Positions 17,623 to 26,384 of a stretch of DNA of 64,000 nucleotides are shown here, in pieces. The stretch is from Edaphocola flava (lineage in GTDB: Bacteria > Bacteroidota > Bacteroidia > Chitinophagales > Chitinophagaceae), in NCBI RefSeq assembly GCF_004118155.1, contig NZ_SAIQ01000001.1, positions 1,240,001 through 1,304,000 of the forward strand, read 5' to 3'. Each line of letters starts with the position of its first letter. The first letter of the stretch is position 1. The notes under the pieces are model-generated. The model ran no database searches and had not been told where the DNA came from. It saw only the letters and a program-made list of their open reading frames with translations. A program made the translations under genes and the position numbers.

Positions 17623-18132
17623 TCAGGAAATCCTGGCCAGTACCTGGTTTATGCGGTTCTGTAAGGTACCGCTTACTTCGATTGCTTCTATACCAAAATC
17701 AGCAATCCAGTCATGAAGCAGATCATCTACCTGGGCCCTGAGTCTGGGCAGATCTGCCTGATGGCCGGGTATCGGGTCCGGCACTTCAATAGGAACAAAT
17801 ACAAAAAGATCTATTTCGGCAATAACCTTTTGAGCGGCTTCAAATAGCAATTGAATATCCCTGCCCGGTTCAATAGCATGGAGATAAGCTAAGATATCAA
17901 GGACACATCGGTCAAATATCACATCGTTTTCGCTTTTGGAAATCAGCCTGGCAGAGTAATTAAACTGCTCCATAAAATCATCGGCAGTGGGGATTTCTGA
18001 AAATTCATATCCAGATGATTCCATTTGGTAATATGGCTCCGCTTCTAATGCATAACCGGGAAGATGTTCCAGGAGCGCTTCTGCTAATGTGGTTTTACCA
18101 ACATTGTGTGCACCCAATATGGCTATTCTCAT
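17623..18132 (-). CDS. P-loop NTPase/kinase (AAA_28-like)
   Basis: 169 aa from ATG 18132. Begins MRIAILGAHNVGKTTLAEAL with the Walker A GAHNVGKT. An aspartate follows the hydrophobic strand in VIFDRCVLDILAYL (Walker B-like DRCxxD), and DLFVFVPIEVPDP is the next core strand. This resembles the NadR/thymidylate-kinase-like AAA_28 group, which phosphorylates small metabolites. A longer frame would begin at a TTG inside the terminator hairpin at 18158, so ATG 18132 is chosen. The stop is 5 bp past the convergent phzF-like stop. Substrate unknown. Confidence 0.75.
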   Translation of the reverse strand: MRIAILGAHNVGKTTLAEALLEHLPGYALEAEPYYQMESSGYEFSEIPTADDFMEQFNYSARLISKSENDVIFDRCVLDILAYLHAIEPGRDIQLLFEAAQKVIAEIDLFVFVPIEVPDPIPGHQADLPRLRAQVDDLLHDWIADFGIEAIEVSGTLQNRINQVLARIS

Positions 18133-18157
18133 AGTTAGTTCGATTTTGGAATACGAC

Positions 18158-18200
18158 AAAAGTAAAACAGGTTCGCGTTTTGCGAACCTGTTTTACTTTT
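18158..18200 (-). terminator. Terminator of the tRNA-Lys pair
   Basis: Perfect 19-bp stem (aaaagtaaaacaggttcgc and its complement) around gtttt, directly past the 3' end of the first tRNA-Lys on the minus strand. The flanking T-run is on that strand. Confidence 0.88.
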
Positions 18201-18201
18201 G

Positions 18202-18274
18202 TGATCCCGCTGGGACTCGAACCCAGGGCCCATACATTAAAAGTGTATTGCTCTACCAACTGAGCTACGGAATC
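18202..18274 (-). tRNA. tRNA-Lys (TTT)
   Basis: 73 nt. Reverse strand gives acceptor GATTCCG pairing with CGGGATC, D arm TAGCTCAGTTGGTAGAGC, anticodon loop CTTTTAA (anticodon TTT), and TTCGAGTCCC in the T arm. CCA is not encoded. Confidence 0.97.
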
Positions 18275-18313
18275 AATCCGGGGTATTTATTAGAGATGTT
18301 TTCCTTCATCTTG

Positions 18314-18386
18314 TGATCCCGCTGGGACTCGAACCCAGGGCCCATACATTAAAAGTGTATTGCTCTACCAACTGAGCTACGGAATC
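18314..18386 (-). tRNA. tRNA-Lys (TTT), second identical copy
   Basis: Identical in sequence to the copy at 18202-18274, 39 bp upstream of it on the minus strand. The two are probably one transcript ending at the hairpin at 18158. CCA not encoded. Confidence 0.97.
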
Positions 18387-18571
18387 AGCCCTTATTCACT
18401 TTCCGCCGTTGTGGCGTTCCGTAAATGGAATGCAAAGGTATGAAAAAGAAAGCGAATTCACCAAAAAAATTTTAAATAATTCTGAAAATAAATCCCTTAA
18501 GACCCTTTTACAATATAGAAGTGCTGAAAAATTACGTTCTTTGTATCCGCAAAACAGATTCTTTAATTATC

Positions 18572-19207
18572 ATGTTACACGTAAAACAATTTACCTGCAA
18601 TCCGTTCCAGGAAAATACCTATATCCTGTACAATGATCAGCGTCAATGCTGGATCATTGATCCGGGTATGTACGGTGTGGAAGAAGAGCAGCAGGTGTTT
18701 CAATTTATAGCAGAAAAGCAACTGGTACCACAGCAGATCATCAATACGCATGCGCATATTGATCACATCTTTGCGGTAGACAGTGTAAAGCAGCGATATA
18801 ATATACCATTTGGAGTGCATCAGCTGGAAGAACCGATTTTACGCAATGCTGCAAATACAGCAGTAATGTTCGGCTTTAATTTTCCGGTGTCTCCTACCCC
18901 AGACTTCTTTATCGAGACCGGTACCATGACGCTGGGCGAAGATACGGTAGAGGTAAGACTGGCTCCGGGTCACTCTCCGGGTAGCGTTGTATTTTATAAC
19001 GAAGCAGATAATTATGTGATTGCAGGTGACGTATTGTTTCAACGCAGTGTAGGGCGCAGTGACCTGCCGGGCGGTGATCACGATACCCTGATCAACAGCA
19101 TTCGTACACAATTACTGGATTTGCCTGAAGAGACAGTTGTTCTGAGCGGACACGGTGCATCCACTACAATTGGGGAAGAGAAGCTGCACAACCCATTTTT
19201 ACGATAG
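18572..19207 (+). CDS. MBL-fold metallohydrolase (glyoxalase II-like)
   Basis: 211 aa from ATG 18572. Metal-binding motif THAHIDH (HxHxDH), then GHSPGSVVFY (third His), the bridging Asp in VIAGDVLF, and the final His in VVLSGHG, all in the usual order of the hydroxyacylglutathione-hydrolase group. It binds two metals and hydrolyses a thioester or related bond in the cytoplasm. The start MLHVKQFTCNPFQENTYIL aligns with typical family N-termini; a TTG 51 nt upstream adds residues with no family match. Confidence 0.9.
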   Translation: MLHVKQFTCNPFQENTYILYNDQRQCWIIDPGMYGVEEEQQVFQFIAEKQLVPQQIINTHAHIDHIFAVDSVKQRYNIPFGVHQLEEPILRNAANTAVMFGFNFPVSPTPDFFIETGTMTLGEDTVEVRLAPGHSPGSVVFYNEADNYVIAGDVLFQRSVGRSDLPGGDHDTLINSIRTQLLDLPEETVVLSGHGASTTIGEEKLHNPFLR

Positions 19208-19237
19208 GCTGCGGTGAAGAAGTAATTTCAGTTGTCT

Positions 19238-19711
19238 TTAATGGATGATGCGGTCTGCGCAGGAAGTGCTGGCAAAGGCATCGGGTTTGGCTTTAAATGC
19301 AAAACCCATTCCCATAATGTAACCCATAGCTTCATGCAAGGCTACATTGCTTTTGAAATGAGGATCGGTATTGATGTCGGCATGGACCTCCATCGCTACA
19401 TCATATGCCGTAAGGATCTCGCAGAGCTCATAAGCGATCTGTATGCTCCGGGTTACCTCCAGCAGCATACGCTCCCGGATCTGGTAAGTACATTTTTCGC
19501 TCTGGCGGTGGATAAACATAAATCCGCCTTTCTTTTCACGGAGAAAAACAATAACCGTTGCGAATTCAGTTGTACCGCCAAACACCTGTGAGTCTGTGCC
19601 GATGTACAGTTTAATACGATTGCCGAGGGCATGCTCAGCGATGATAGTTTCTTCAACTACTTCTGTAATGGGCTTCTTGAGCCGGGTACCATTTAAACGT
19701 TTCCATTCCAT
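19238..19711 (-). CDS. RNase H-like DUF458 (YkuK) protein
   Basis: 157 aa. LYIGTDSQVFGGTTEFATVIVF is the family's first strand with the conserved Asp of the RNase H fold. The later acidic strand MEVHADINTDPHFKS and KPDAFASTSCADRI supply further Asp residues, so the acidic cluster looks intact. The family is YkuK/DUF458 with predicted nuclease activity; no substrate is known to me. Convergent with the MBL hydrolase and probably monocistronic. Confidence 0.82.
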   Translation of the reverse strand: MEWKRLNGTRLKKPITEVVEETIIAEHALGNRIKLYIGTDSQVFGGTTEFATVIVFLREKKGGFMFIHRQSEKCTYQIRERMLLEVTRSIQIAYELCEILTAYDVAMEVHADINTDPHFKSNVALHEAMGYIMGMGFAFKAKPDAFASTSCADRIIH

Positions 19712-19891
19712 AATTAAAAAGTTGTGTATATAGATTCATTCCCTGAAATTAACAAAAAATATAATGTGAATGTATTATATTGTTGTTAAGTGTAATTTAA
19801 TTACGCACACCTGTGCATTACTTTTAAATAAATATATTGTTATATATAGTACTTTCGGTACTCATTCCGGATTCAAAATGATCTCTAACAT

Positions 19892-20530
19892 ATGGAACTA
19901 GAACAGTTGATATTACATGTGGAAGCCCTGATATTTTCCAGTCAGCAACCGATAACTCAGGTAGAGCTTATCGAGCTGATCTCTAATGTTATTGAAGAAC
20001 AGATACACGGTGACCGTATTGCCCTGGCAGTAGAGACCATCCGCGAGAAGTATGATACACCGCATTATCCTTTCGGCCTGGTGTCGTCCGGTGGGGGTTA
20101 TCAGTTCCTGACCAAGTCCGTATATCATCAGACAATCATGCAGCTGAACGGTGATAAGTATATCAAGAAGCTTTCTGCGGCGGCCATGGAAACCTTATCT
20201 ATCATTGCTTACAAGCAACCCGTGACAAAGGCAGAAATAGAATTTATCCGCGGTGTAAGTGCTGATTATTCTATCCAGAAATTGCTGGAAAAAGAACTGA
20301 TCATCATTGCCGGACGCAATGAAGAGGCAATTGGCAAACCCCTGATCTATGCTACCTCTAAGCATTTTATGGATTACCTGGGCATAAACTCTCCACATGA
20401 GTTGCCAAAGCTGAAAGAAGTGGCTAATATGGAAATCGTATTGCCTACAGATGCAGCAGATGCGGTTCCGGAGCAGGAACAGCAGATGGCCATTGGCGAC
20501 GACGGCCTGCTGAAAACAATGGAACAATAA
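19892..20530 (+). CDS. scpB: Segregation and condensation protein B
   Basis: 212 aa. Winged-helix pair: LILHVEALIFSSQQPITQVEL opens the first domain, and LSAAAMETLSIIAYKQPVTKAEIEFIRGV with LLEKELIIIAGRNEEAIGKP is the ScpB signature in the second. ScpB dimers bind ScpA and the SMC ATPase for chromosome condensation. The C-terminal acidic tail (DAADAVPEQEQQ) is dispensable in relatives. scpA is not in the window. Followed by a terminator. Confidence 0.93.
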   Translation: MELEQLILHVEALIFSSQQPITQVELIELISNVIEEQIHGDRIALAVETIREKYDTPHYPFGLVSSGGGYQFLTKSVYHQTIMQLNGDKYIKKLSAAAMETLSIIAYKQPVTKAEIEFIRGVSADYSIQKLLEKELIIIAGRNEEAIGKPLIYATSKHFMDYLGINSPHELPKLKEVANMEIVLPTDAADAVPEQEQQMAIGDDGLLKTMEQ

Positions 20531-20549
20531 GAACAACAATAATAAGTAT

Positions 20550-20582
20550 ACGCCTGCAGTATTCTTTATTGCAGGCGTTTTT
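20550..20582 (+). terminator. Terminator after scpB
   Basis: acgcctgca / tgcaggcgt around an 11-nt loop, followed by TTTTT. Confidence 0.88.
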
Positions 20583-20629
20583 GTATCGGAATACAAGCAT
20601 CGTTAAGGTTTGCTCAGAGATAGGAAAAT

Positions 20630-20662
20630 TTGTATTTAATCCACAATCTTTAATTACTTTTG
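20630..20662 (+). promoter_or_regulatory. Promoter of mlaE
   Basis: TTG at 20630-20632 and TACTTTTG at 20655-20662, spacing 22. The -7 element ends only 5 nt before the ATG at 20668, so the mRNA would be nearly leaderless. Confidence 0.55.
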
Positions 20663-20667
20663 TTGCT

Positions 20668-21420
20668 ATGTTAACTAGATTCCTGTCACATCTGGGCCGG
20701 TTTATACTCATGCTTATGGGCATGCTGAATAAGCCGGAGAACCGTAAGGTATATTGGAAAGAATTCATGCATCAGTGTAATGATATCGGTTTTCGTTCAT
20801 TGCCTATTGTGCTGATTATTGCTACCTTTCTGGGGGCAGTAATGACGCTGCAATCGGCCTATCAGCTGGTCAGTCCTGTCATTCCGCGTTATGTGATCGC
20901 GCAGATTGTGCGCGACTCCACCATCCTGGAATTAGCCCCTACCATGATCTGTGTCGTACTGGCCGGTGTGGTAGGCTCCAAGATTGCTTCTGAGCTGGGT
21001 AATATGCGTATCAGTGAGCAGATCGATGCCCTGGAGATCATGGGGATCAATACCAAAACTTACCTGATCATGCCAAAGGTTGTGGCAGCCTTGTTTATGG
21101 TGCCCTGCCTCATCATCCTGGCCATTGTCATCAGTATGGTTGGTGGTTATGCCGCAGGTTCTATGACCGGAACCGTATTGCCGGATCAGTTTCATTATGG
21201 CCTTACCACAGACTTTGTACCCTTTAATATGTATGTGGCGTTAGCCAAGTCTTTTACATTTGCCTTTATCATTTCTACTGTACCGGCATATTACGGATAC
21301 CATGTAGAAGGTGGAGCTCTGGAGATCGGCCGCTCTTCCACAACATCGGTGGTAGTGAGCTGTATTACTATCCTGCTGGCCGACTATGGTATTACCGCGC
21401 TCATGTTGAGCAATGGTTAA
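20668..21420 (+). CDS. mlaE: MlaE-family ABC transporter permease
   Basis: 250 aa from ATG 20668. Five to six hydrophobic segments. Family features are NDIGFRSLPIVLIIATFLGAVMTLQ, ELAPTMICVVLAGVVGSKIASELGNMRISEQIDALE (the conserved EQIDAL coupling helix) and NMYVALAKSFTFAFIIS. MlaE forms the membrane part of a lipid-moving complex between inner and outer membranes. The ATPase (MlaF) and MCE-domain (MlaD) genes usually next to it are not here. The TTG start at 20569 would lie inside the scpB terminator and upstream of the promoter. Confidence 0.9.
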   Translation: MLTRFLSHLGRFILMLMGMLNKPENRKVYWKEFMHQCNDIGFRSLPIVLIIATFLGAVMTLQSAYQLVSPVIPRYVIAQIVRDSTILELAPTMICVVLAGVVGSKIASELGNMRISEQIDALEIMGINTKTYLIMPKVVAALFMVPCLIILAIVISMVGGYAAGSMTGTVLPDQFHYGLTTDFVPFNMYVALAKSFTFAFIISTVPAYYGYHVEGGALEIGRSSTTSVVVSCITILLADYGITALMLSNG

Positions 21421-21446
21421 CAATACCTTATTGACATATTATTTAA

Positions 21447-21476
21447 TTGCATAGAGAATAATTGCAGTTATTTTTG
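21447..21476 (+). promoter_or_regulatory. Promoter of the 21495 gene
   Basis: TTG (21447-21449), 19-nt spacer, TATTTTTG (21469-21476): a consensus Bacteroidota promoter. Transcription should begin near 21483, so the TTG at 21462 cannot be the start codon and ATG 21495 is. Confidence 0.75.
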
Positions 21477-21494
21477 TGTAATAAAATCAGATTT

Positions 21495-22130
21495 ATGTTC
21501 AAGAAAATATTAATGGCCTGTATAGGTTTTGGTGGTATTATGACCGCTGCAAGTACCCACACCTTTGCACAACAAGAAACTACTGTAAAGTACAACAGCA
21601 TAGATGCAGCAGCATTTACCATGCCGCTGGAAGCGGATAAAGCAGATGTGTCTAACAGCATTGAAGATTATTTCAAAAATACATTTGCTGTAAAATCAGC
21701 AAGCAGTAAAGGATTCCGGGTATTTAAAGCCGTTTCCTGGCCGGAAGTTTCTACAGAGAAACTGGATGTATATTACAAAGTTGAGGGCAGAAAAGGAAAG
21801 AGTGAAGTAACGATGCTGGTGTCTAAAGGCTATGATAATTTTATCAGTAACCAGAGTGATGCGCAAGCTGCTGCAGGCATTAAAAATTTCCTTTCCGGAC
21901 TGAATGTAAAAGTGAGTGAATATACTAAAGGTATTGCAGTTGCTGCCGGTACCAAGGGTCTGGAAGCAGCCCAGAAGGAGTATGATAAATATGTAAAAAA
22001 AGCTGAAGACCTCAATAAGCAAAAAACGAAACTGGAGAAGGAAATTGCTGAGAACCAGTCTAAGCTAGCAGAAAAAGAAAAAGATCTGAATAAAGCCAAG
22101 TCCGTACTGGATGCCGCTCAGAACAAATAA
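21495..22130 (+). CDS. Secreted protein with C-terminal coiled coil
   Basis: 211 aa. Signal peptide MFKKILMACIGFGGIMTAASTHTFAQ. Residues about 27-140 form a domain with two repeated strands (FRVFKAVSWPEVSTEKLDVYYK, KSEVTMLVSKGYDNFIS). Residues about 150-211 are a strongly heptad-like Lys/Glu helix (YVKKAEDLNKQKTKLEKEI...KLAEKEKDLNKAK). Periplasmic location is likely. I do not recognise a family. It has its own strong promoter and terminator, so it is an independent unit. Confidence 0.75.
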   Translation: MFKKILMACIGFGGIMTAASTHTFAQQETTVKYNSIDAAAFTMPLEADKADVSNSIEDYFKNTFAVKSASSKGFRVFKAVSWPEVSTEKLDVYYKVEGRKGKSEVTMLVSKGYDNFISNQSDAQAAAGIKNFLSGLNVKVSEYTKGIAVAAGTKGLEAAQKEYDKYVKKAEDLNKQKTKLEKEIAENQSKLAEKEKDLNKAKSVLDAAQNK

Positions 22131-22145
22131 AAATATCATTTGATT

Positions 22146-22185
22146 ACATAAATAAAGCAGGACCTTGGTCCTGCTTTATTTATGT
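22146..22185 (+). terminator. Terminator after the 21495 gene
   Basis: Perfect 19-bp stem (acataaataaagcaggacc) with a 2-nt loop. Confidence 0.88.
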
Positions 22186-22249
22186 CCCTATACACTTCTG
22201 TTGACGGAAAAGGTATAGGCGGTACTGTTACTGGATATGGTCGATACAA

Positions 22250-22277
22250 AAAAGCCCGGAAACAGTTCCGGGCTTTT
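22250..22277 (-). terminator. Terminator of tig
   Basis: aaaagcccggaa / ttccgggctttt just past the tig stop; T-run on the minus strand. Confidence 0.9.
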
Positions 22278-22298
22278 CTATAATGAAATCAATTAAGA

Positions 22299-23678
22299 TT
22301 AGTGTGCGTGAGCATCGTGTGCGCTAGGCAGGTTCTGGAATTCTTCCAGGGAAATAGCTTTTTCGCTAACTTCCATTTTCTCTGCGATAGTTGCAAACAG
22401 TTTATCCATCAGCAGTCGACGGTATGTTTCGTTCAGGGTGTTCTCATCGTTCACCATTTTGTCAACATACTCTTCTAACCAAGGAGCGTCAGCAGCAGTG
22501 TTACCGAAGTAAGCCAGTACGCGGGTTTTCATTTCTTCTTTAACTTCTTCCAGTGTTACATTGATCTGGTATTCGTTGATCAGTTTGTCAGAAATTAAAG
22601 TCCAGCGCAGCTGGTGTTCAAATGAAGGCCATTCTTTAGCAACTTCTTCATCAGATTTAACTTGCTCCTGACCTTTTTGTAACCATGCTTTCAGGAAGTC
22701 AACAGGCAGTTCGATCTCCGTTCCGTGAACCAGTGTTTCGAAGATATCGTTTTGTAAACGATCGCTACCGATACGGTTGATCTCTTTACCCATTTCTTCT
22801 TTGATACGAGCTCTGAAAGCTTCGATATCTTTTACTTCCTGACCTGGGAACACTTCTTCGAAGAAAGCTTCATCCAGTTCACGAGGAGCCAGGCGACCAA
22901 CTTTAGTCAGGGTCAGGGTATAATATGCATCAGCAGCTTCTTTGCTTTCTGGATCTTGCTTTAAAGCATCCTTCAGTAATTCTTTCAGTTCATCACCTTC
23001 AGCAACAGCAGATGGCTGGAATGTAAAGGTAGCGCCGGTTGCAGCACCCTTCAGCATTTCCTGCAGTTTCTTAGGCATTTTGTCCAGAGTAACTACATCT
23101 TCGATTACAGCAGCATCAGCAGCGGCATTACCATCTTTATCAGTAGCCTGGTAAGAAGCATAAACGATATCGCTATCTTCTTCCAGTTTTTCCGGATTCT
23201 CAACTTTACCTGCACGCTTACGGATGTTTTCTACTTCTTCATCCAGCATTTTATCATCAACGTTGATCAGGAACTTATTCAGGTTACCTTTCTTATCGTT
23301 GATTGGTTTTACCTCAAACTCTGGTTTCAGACCGATCTCGAAATTGAATACGAAATCCTGAGGAGCATTCATGTCGAAGTTCATACCAGCGTTTTCCAGT
23401 GGTAATGGTTGCGCAAAAATGCTTGGTTTTTCAGTAGTTAAATATTGTTGTAACTGCTCGTTTGCTTGTTGGATTACTGCATCAGTGAATACAGACTGGC
23501 CGAACATTTTTTTAACCATACCAGCAGGAACGTTTCCTTTTCTGAATCCTGGGATGTTAGCTTGTTTGCCGTACTGCTTCAGGTTCTTTTCGAAAGAAGG
23601 TAAGTAGTCTTCTTTATTAATAGTCACGATCAGTTTATCGTGTAATTTTGCTATTGGTTCGCGTGTTACCGTTGCCAT
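22299..23678 (-). CDS. tig: Trigger factor
   Basis: 459 aa. N-terminal ribosome-binding domain contains the signature NIPGFRKGNVP (GFRxGxxP). The central PPIase-like region shows the acidic/aromatic pattern of Bacteroidota trigger factors (GATFTFQPSAVAEGDELKELL), and a long helical C-terminal domain follows. Trigger factor binds the ribosome exit tunnel and shields nascent chains. The FKBP-like motif is degenerate, as is usual in this phylum. Ends with a His-rich tail (SAHDAHAH). A terminated tRNA-Leu lies upstream on the same strand. Confidence 0.93.
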   Translation of the reverse strand: MATVTREPIAKLHDKLIVTINKEDYLPSFEKNLKQYGKQANIPGFRKGNVPAGMVKKMFGQSVFTDAVIQQANEQLQQYLTTEKPSIFAQPLPLENAGMNFDMNAPQDFVFNFEIGLKPEFEVKPINDKKGNLNKFLINVDDKMLDEEVENIRKRAGKVENPEKLEEDSDIVYASYQATDKDGNAAADAAVIEDVVTLDKMPKKLQEMLKGAATGATFTFQPSAVAEGDELKELLKDALKQDPESKEAADAYYTLTLTKVGRLAPRELDEAFFEEVFPGQEVKDIEAFRARIKEEMGKEINRIGSDRLQNDIFETLVHGTEIELPVDFLKAWLQKGQEQVKSDEEVAKEWPSFEHQLRWTLISDKLINEYQINVTLEEVKEEMKTRVLAYFGNTAADAPWLEEYVDKMVNDENTLNETYRRLLMDKLFATIAEKMEVSEKAISLEEFQNLPSAHDAHAH

Positions 23679-23722
23679 TGAGCTCAGTTTTATAGTTTAT
23701 ACAAATTTTTAAAATAACTAAA

Positions 23723-23744
23723 ATGCTCCGCAGGTGCGGAGCAT
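23723..23744 (-). terminator. Terminator of tRNA-Leu
   Basis: atgctccgca / tgcggagcat, loop gg; T-rich on the minus strand just past the tRNA 3' end. Confidence 0.85.
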
Positions 23745-23751
23745 CGTGTTG

Positions 23752-23833
23752 TGCGGATGGAGGGACTCGAACCCCCAAGCCTCGCGGCACTAGATCCTAA
23801 GTCTAGCGTGTCTACCAATTTCACCACATCCGC
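23752..23833 (-). tRNA. tRNA-Leu (TAG)
   Basis: 82 nt with long variable arm. Acceptor GCGGATG/CATCCGC, anticodon stem CTAGA/TCTAG around loop CTTAGGA (anticodon TAG), T arm GGTTCGAGTCC. CCA not encoded. Confidence 0.97.
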
Positions 23834-24015
23834 ATCCTCTTAAAAGGGAGGCAAAGGTAATGTTTTTTTATATTCAAATACATATTTCCTCATAATTTCT
23901 GAAAAAATTATATCTGTTCCGGAGACACTATACCAAACATTATAATATTTCCATTCTGTAAATGTGCACGGTGTCGAAAAATACCCTATCTTAGGACAGA
24001 GCAATAAATTATTTA

Positions 24016-24519
24016 ATGAATATTAAGTCGTTTTGGGGGATATGCATTGTGCTCCTTATGCTGTTAAGCGGATGTTCCGAACGGAAATCACTGACGGTAG
24101 GAACCTTCGTGAATAACACATGTGCAGTAGGAAATATAGATAAAGTAAAGAACTACTGGAGTATGATCCTGGAGCATAATAAAATGGATGCCCGGTTAGA
24201 GAATTTTAAAATTATCGGCAAAGAAGATCTGCAGACAGGAGCGTCATACTATCTGCTGGTTGGGTCCAATAAGGACTACAGTTTTAATATTGCCACCCAG
24301 GTATTCCGTGAGGGTAATAATATTGTCCTGAACGATAGTTCCCTGGTCAAAGGTTCGGCAAGTTGTTTAGGGTGTACTACAGGTTGTTCTCCCGAACTGT
24401 CTAATGGTGCCTGGCTTTGTACCAATACCTGTGAGACGGCCTGTACCAAAGTCATTACGGTAGCCCACGAAGAGAATAACTATACTACTCCTATCCAGGC
24501 CTTTATCGAGCGCTATTAG
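24016..24519 (+). CDS. Lipoprotein with Cys-rich C-terminus
   Basis: 167 aa. Lipobox LLSGC at residues 16-20 after a hydrophobic leader. The central part is about 90 residues with an SYYLLVGSNKDYSFN-type beta region. Six cysteines cluster between about residues 116 and 143 (CLGCTTGC, WLCTNTCETAC), spaced as pairs that could bind metal or form disulfides; this clustering is the only distinctive feature. I recognise no family. The next gene starts 8 bp after its stop, so the pair is probably co-transcribed. Confidence 0.72.
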   Translation: MNIKSFWGICIVLLMLLSGCSERKSLTVGTFVNNTCAVGNIDKVKNYWSMILEHNKMDARLENFKIIGKEDLQTGASYYLLVGSNKDYSFNIATQVFREGNNIVLNDSSLVKGSASCLGCTTGCSPELSNGAWLCTNTCETACTKVITVAHEENNYTTPIQAFIERY

Positions 24520-24527
24520 TAGAGCAC

Positions 24528-25241
24528 ATGTCCCGTACCTATCAATTACACATCAGTAGCCCCTGCACTGAAGACTGGGCTGCTATGCTTCCCGAAGAAA
24601 AAGGAAAGTTCTGTTTATCGTGCCAGAAGTCTGTTATCGATTTCAGCAGTATGAGTGATGCCCAGATTGTACGTGTACTGGAACAAAGCAGTGGTGCTAT
24701 TTGCGGACGCATGCGGGCATCGCAGCAGCAGAGAGATCTGAAGATGATCACGCCTAATTCAAATTGGTTTTTCGCGGTCTGTAGATCTGCAGTCGGACTG
24801 ATGTTTGCTTTAGGAACTAATAATGCGATCGCTCAAGAAAAGCATTCCAACAAAATAGAATTAGTACCTATTAGTCCGGCAGATATGTCTAAAATTGATA
24901 GTGCGAAAGAATATCTAATGGGAAGGGTAACAGATCAGGATGGAAACGAGCTGCCCGGTGCTGTAATTCAGATAAAAGATATAGACGTGGTGATGCTTTC
25001 AGATGATTTTGGCATATTCTCCCTTCCTATACCTCTGAATCTACAACAGCAAACATTTACTATTGTGGTAAAATATTTTGGTAATGAACCGATAGAGAAA
25101 ATAATAGCTCCGGTGCAATATCAACAAAATCAATTGCTAATTACCTTGTACTATGATATGTCAATTGGAGGTCAGGTCGGTGGCGTTTGCGCTACAAAGA
25201 AACGCCTTTGGTGGCAGTTCTGGAAACCAAAATATTTCTAA
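24528..25241 (+). CDS. Membrane-associated protein with regulatory-like beta domain
   Basis: 237 aa. N-terminus carries the Bacteroidota motif CTEDWAAMLPEEKGKFCLSCQK with VIDFSSMSDAQIVRVL. A hydrophobic stretch comes near residues 82-102 (FFAVCRSAVGLMFALGTNNAIAQ). Then there is a carboxypeptidase-regulatory-like beta-sandwich (YLMGRVTDQDGNELPGAVIQIKD..VVMLSDDFGIFSLPI). The type is frequent in this phylum, often near TonB-dependent or mucosal-type proteins, with no defined function. C-terminal Trp-rich end (LWWQFWKPKYF). Follows the Cys-rich lipoprotein by 8 bp; the stop abuts ruvB, which converges. Confidence 0.75.
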   Translation: MSRTYQLHISSPCTEDWAAMLPEEKGKFCLSCQKSVIDFSSMSDAQIVRVLEQSSGAICGRMRASQQQRDLKMITPNSNWFFAVCRSAVGLMFALGTNNAIAQEKHSNKIELVPISPADMSKIDSAKEYLMGRVTDQDGNELPGAVIQIKDIDVVMLSDDFGIFSLPIPLNLQQQTFTIVVKYFGNEPIEKIIAPVQYQQNQLLITLYYDMSIGGQVGGVCATKKRLWWQFWKPKYF

Positions 25242-26270
25242 CTAAAATAACATTCCCACCCCACCCTTATTATATCCTTCGCGGCCCAGGTGTTTGTACG
25301 CTTTCTCCGTTACCTCGCGCCCGCGCGGAGTACGGATGATATAACCCTCCTGTATCAGGAATGGTTCATACACCTCCTCAATAGTACCACTTTCCTCACC
25401 TACTGCAGTTGCAATATTGCTGATGCCTACAGGTCCCCCTTTGAATTTCTCAATAATAGTAGACAGGATACGGTTATCCATTTCATCCAGGCCATTGGCA
25501 TCAACCTGCAATGCTTTAAGGCCATGTTCTGTAACCCCCAGGTCAATGATGCCATTTCCTAATACCTGTGCGAAATCACGCATTCGGCGCAGTAATCCGT
25601 TAGCGATCCTTGGTGTACCACGGCTGCGGCCGGCAATTTCAATAGCGGCATCAGAAGTTACCTTTACATGCAATAGTGTAGCAGAGCGCATCACGATATT
25701 CTGCAATACCTCTTTAGAATAATAATCCAGTCTTGATTTAATGCCGAAGCGCGAAAGCAAAGGCGCTGTCAGTAAGCCCGAGCGGGTCGTTGCTCCTACT
25801 AGAGTGAAGGGAGATAAGTCGATCTGAATAGTACGGGCGTTCGGGCCGCTATCGATCAGGATATCGATCTTATAATCTTCCATCGCGGCATACATATACT
25901 CCTCTACCACTACACTCAGACGGTGTATCTCATCAATAAACAATACATCCCGCTCCGCAAGATTGGTCAGGATACCAGCAAGGTCTCCCGGCTTTTCCAG
26001 TACAGGACCACTGGTTTCTTTAATATTCACCCCAAGCTCATTGGCTACAATACGTGATAGTGTAGTTTTGCCCAGGCCCGGAGGACCGTGAAAAAGGATA
26101 TGGTCCAATGCCTCGCCCCGCATATTGGCCGCTTTGATGAATATACGCAGGTTCTCGATCAGCTGTGGCTGGCCGGAGAAGTCTTCTATAGACTGCGGTC
26201 TGATGGTATTTTCAAACTCACGTTCTTTATTAGTCAGGTTATTATTCGGGCGTACATTAGAAGGTTCCAT
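25242..26270 (-). CDS. ruvB: Holliday junction branch-migration ATPase RuvB
   Basis: 342 aa. Walker [12 protein letters not shown], Walker [11 protein letters not shown], sensor 1 [11 protein letters not shown], arginine-finger segment PLLSRFGI and the C-terminal winged helix ([22 protein letters not shown]). RuvB hexamers drive branch migration with RuvA. Full length. A minus-strand TATCTTTG at 26278-26285 ends 7 nt before the ATG, so the message is almost leaderless. recX diverges on the other side. Confidence 0.97.
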   Translation of the reverse strand: MEPSNVRPNNNLTNKEREFENTIRPQSIEDFSGQPQLIENLRIFIKAANMRGEALDHILFHGPPGLGKTTLSRIVANELGVNIKETSGPVLEKPGDLAGILTNLAERDVLFIDEIHRLSVVVEEYMYAAMEDYKIDILIDSGPNARTIQIDLSPFTLVGATTRSGLLTAPLLSRFGIKSRLDYYSKEVLQNIVMRSATLLHVKVTSDAAIEIAGRSRGTPRIANGLLRRMRDFAQVLGNGIIDLGVTEHGLKALQVDANGLDEMDNRILSTIIEKFKGGPVGISNIATAVGEESGTIEEVYEPFLIQEGYIIRTPRGREVTEKAYKHLGREGYNKGGVGMLF

Positions 26271-26277
26271 ATCTGTA

Positions 26278-26285
26278 CAAAGATA
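26278..26285 (-). promoter_or_regulatory. TAnnTTTG -7 element of ruvB
   Basis: Reverse strand TATCTTTG, 7 nt upstream of the ruvB ATG. Confidence 0.55.
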
Positions 26286-26341
26286 AGGAGTAAAATGATT
26301 GTACCGCTTCCTGCAATTACAGGACCCTCGTGAAAAAGCAT

Positions 26342-26349
26342 TATTTTTG
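26342..26349 (+). promoter_or_regulatory. TAnnTTTG -7 element of recX
   Basis: TATTTTTG, 35 nt before ATG 26385 and 14 nt before the alternative TTG at 26364. A good -33 TTG is not visible. Confidence 0.45.
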
Positions 26350-26384
26350 ACCTTAAAAAAACATTGGCAGTATTAGAAGCAACC

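Noticed and set aside
18202-18386. tRNA-Lys pair as an integration hotspot
   Set aside because: Both copies are complete and identical, with no integrase gene or partial tRNA repeat nearby.
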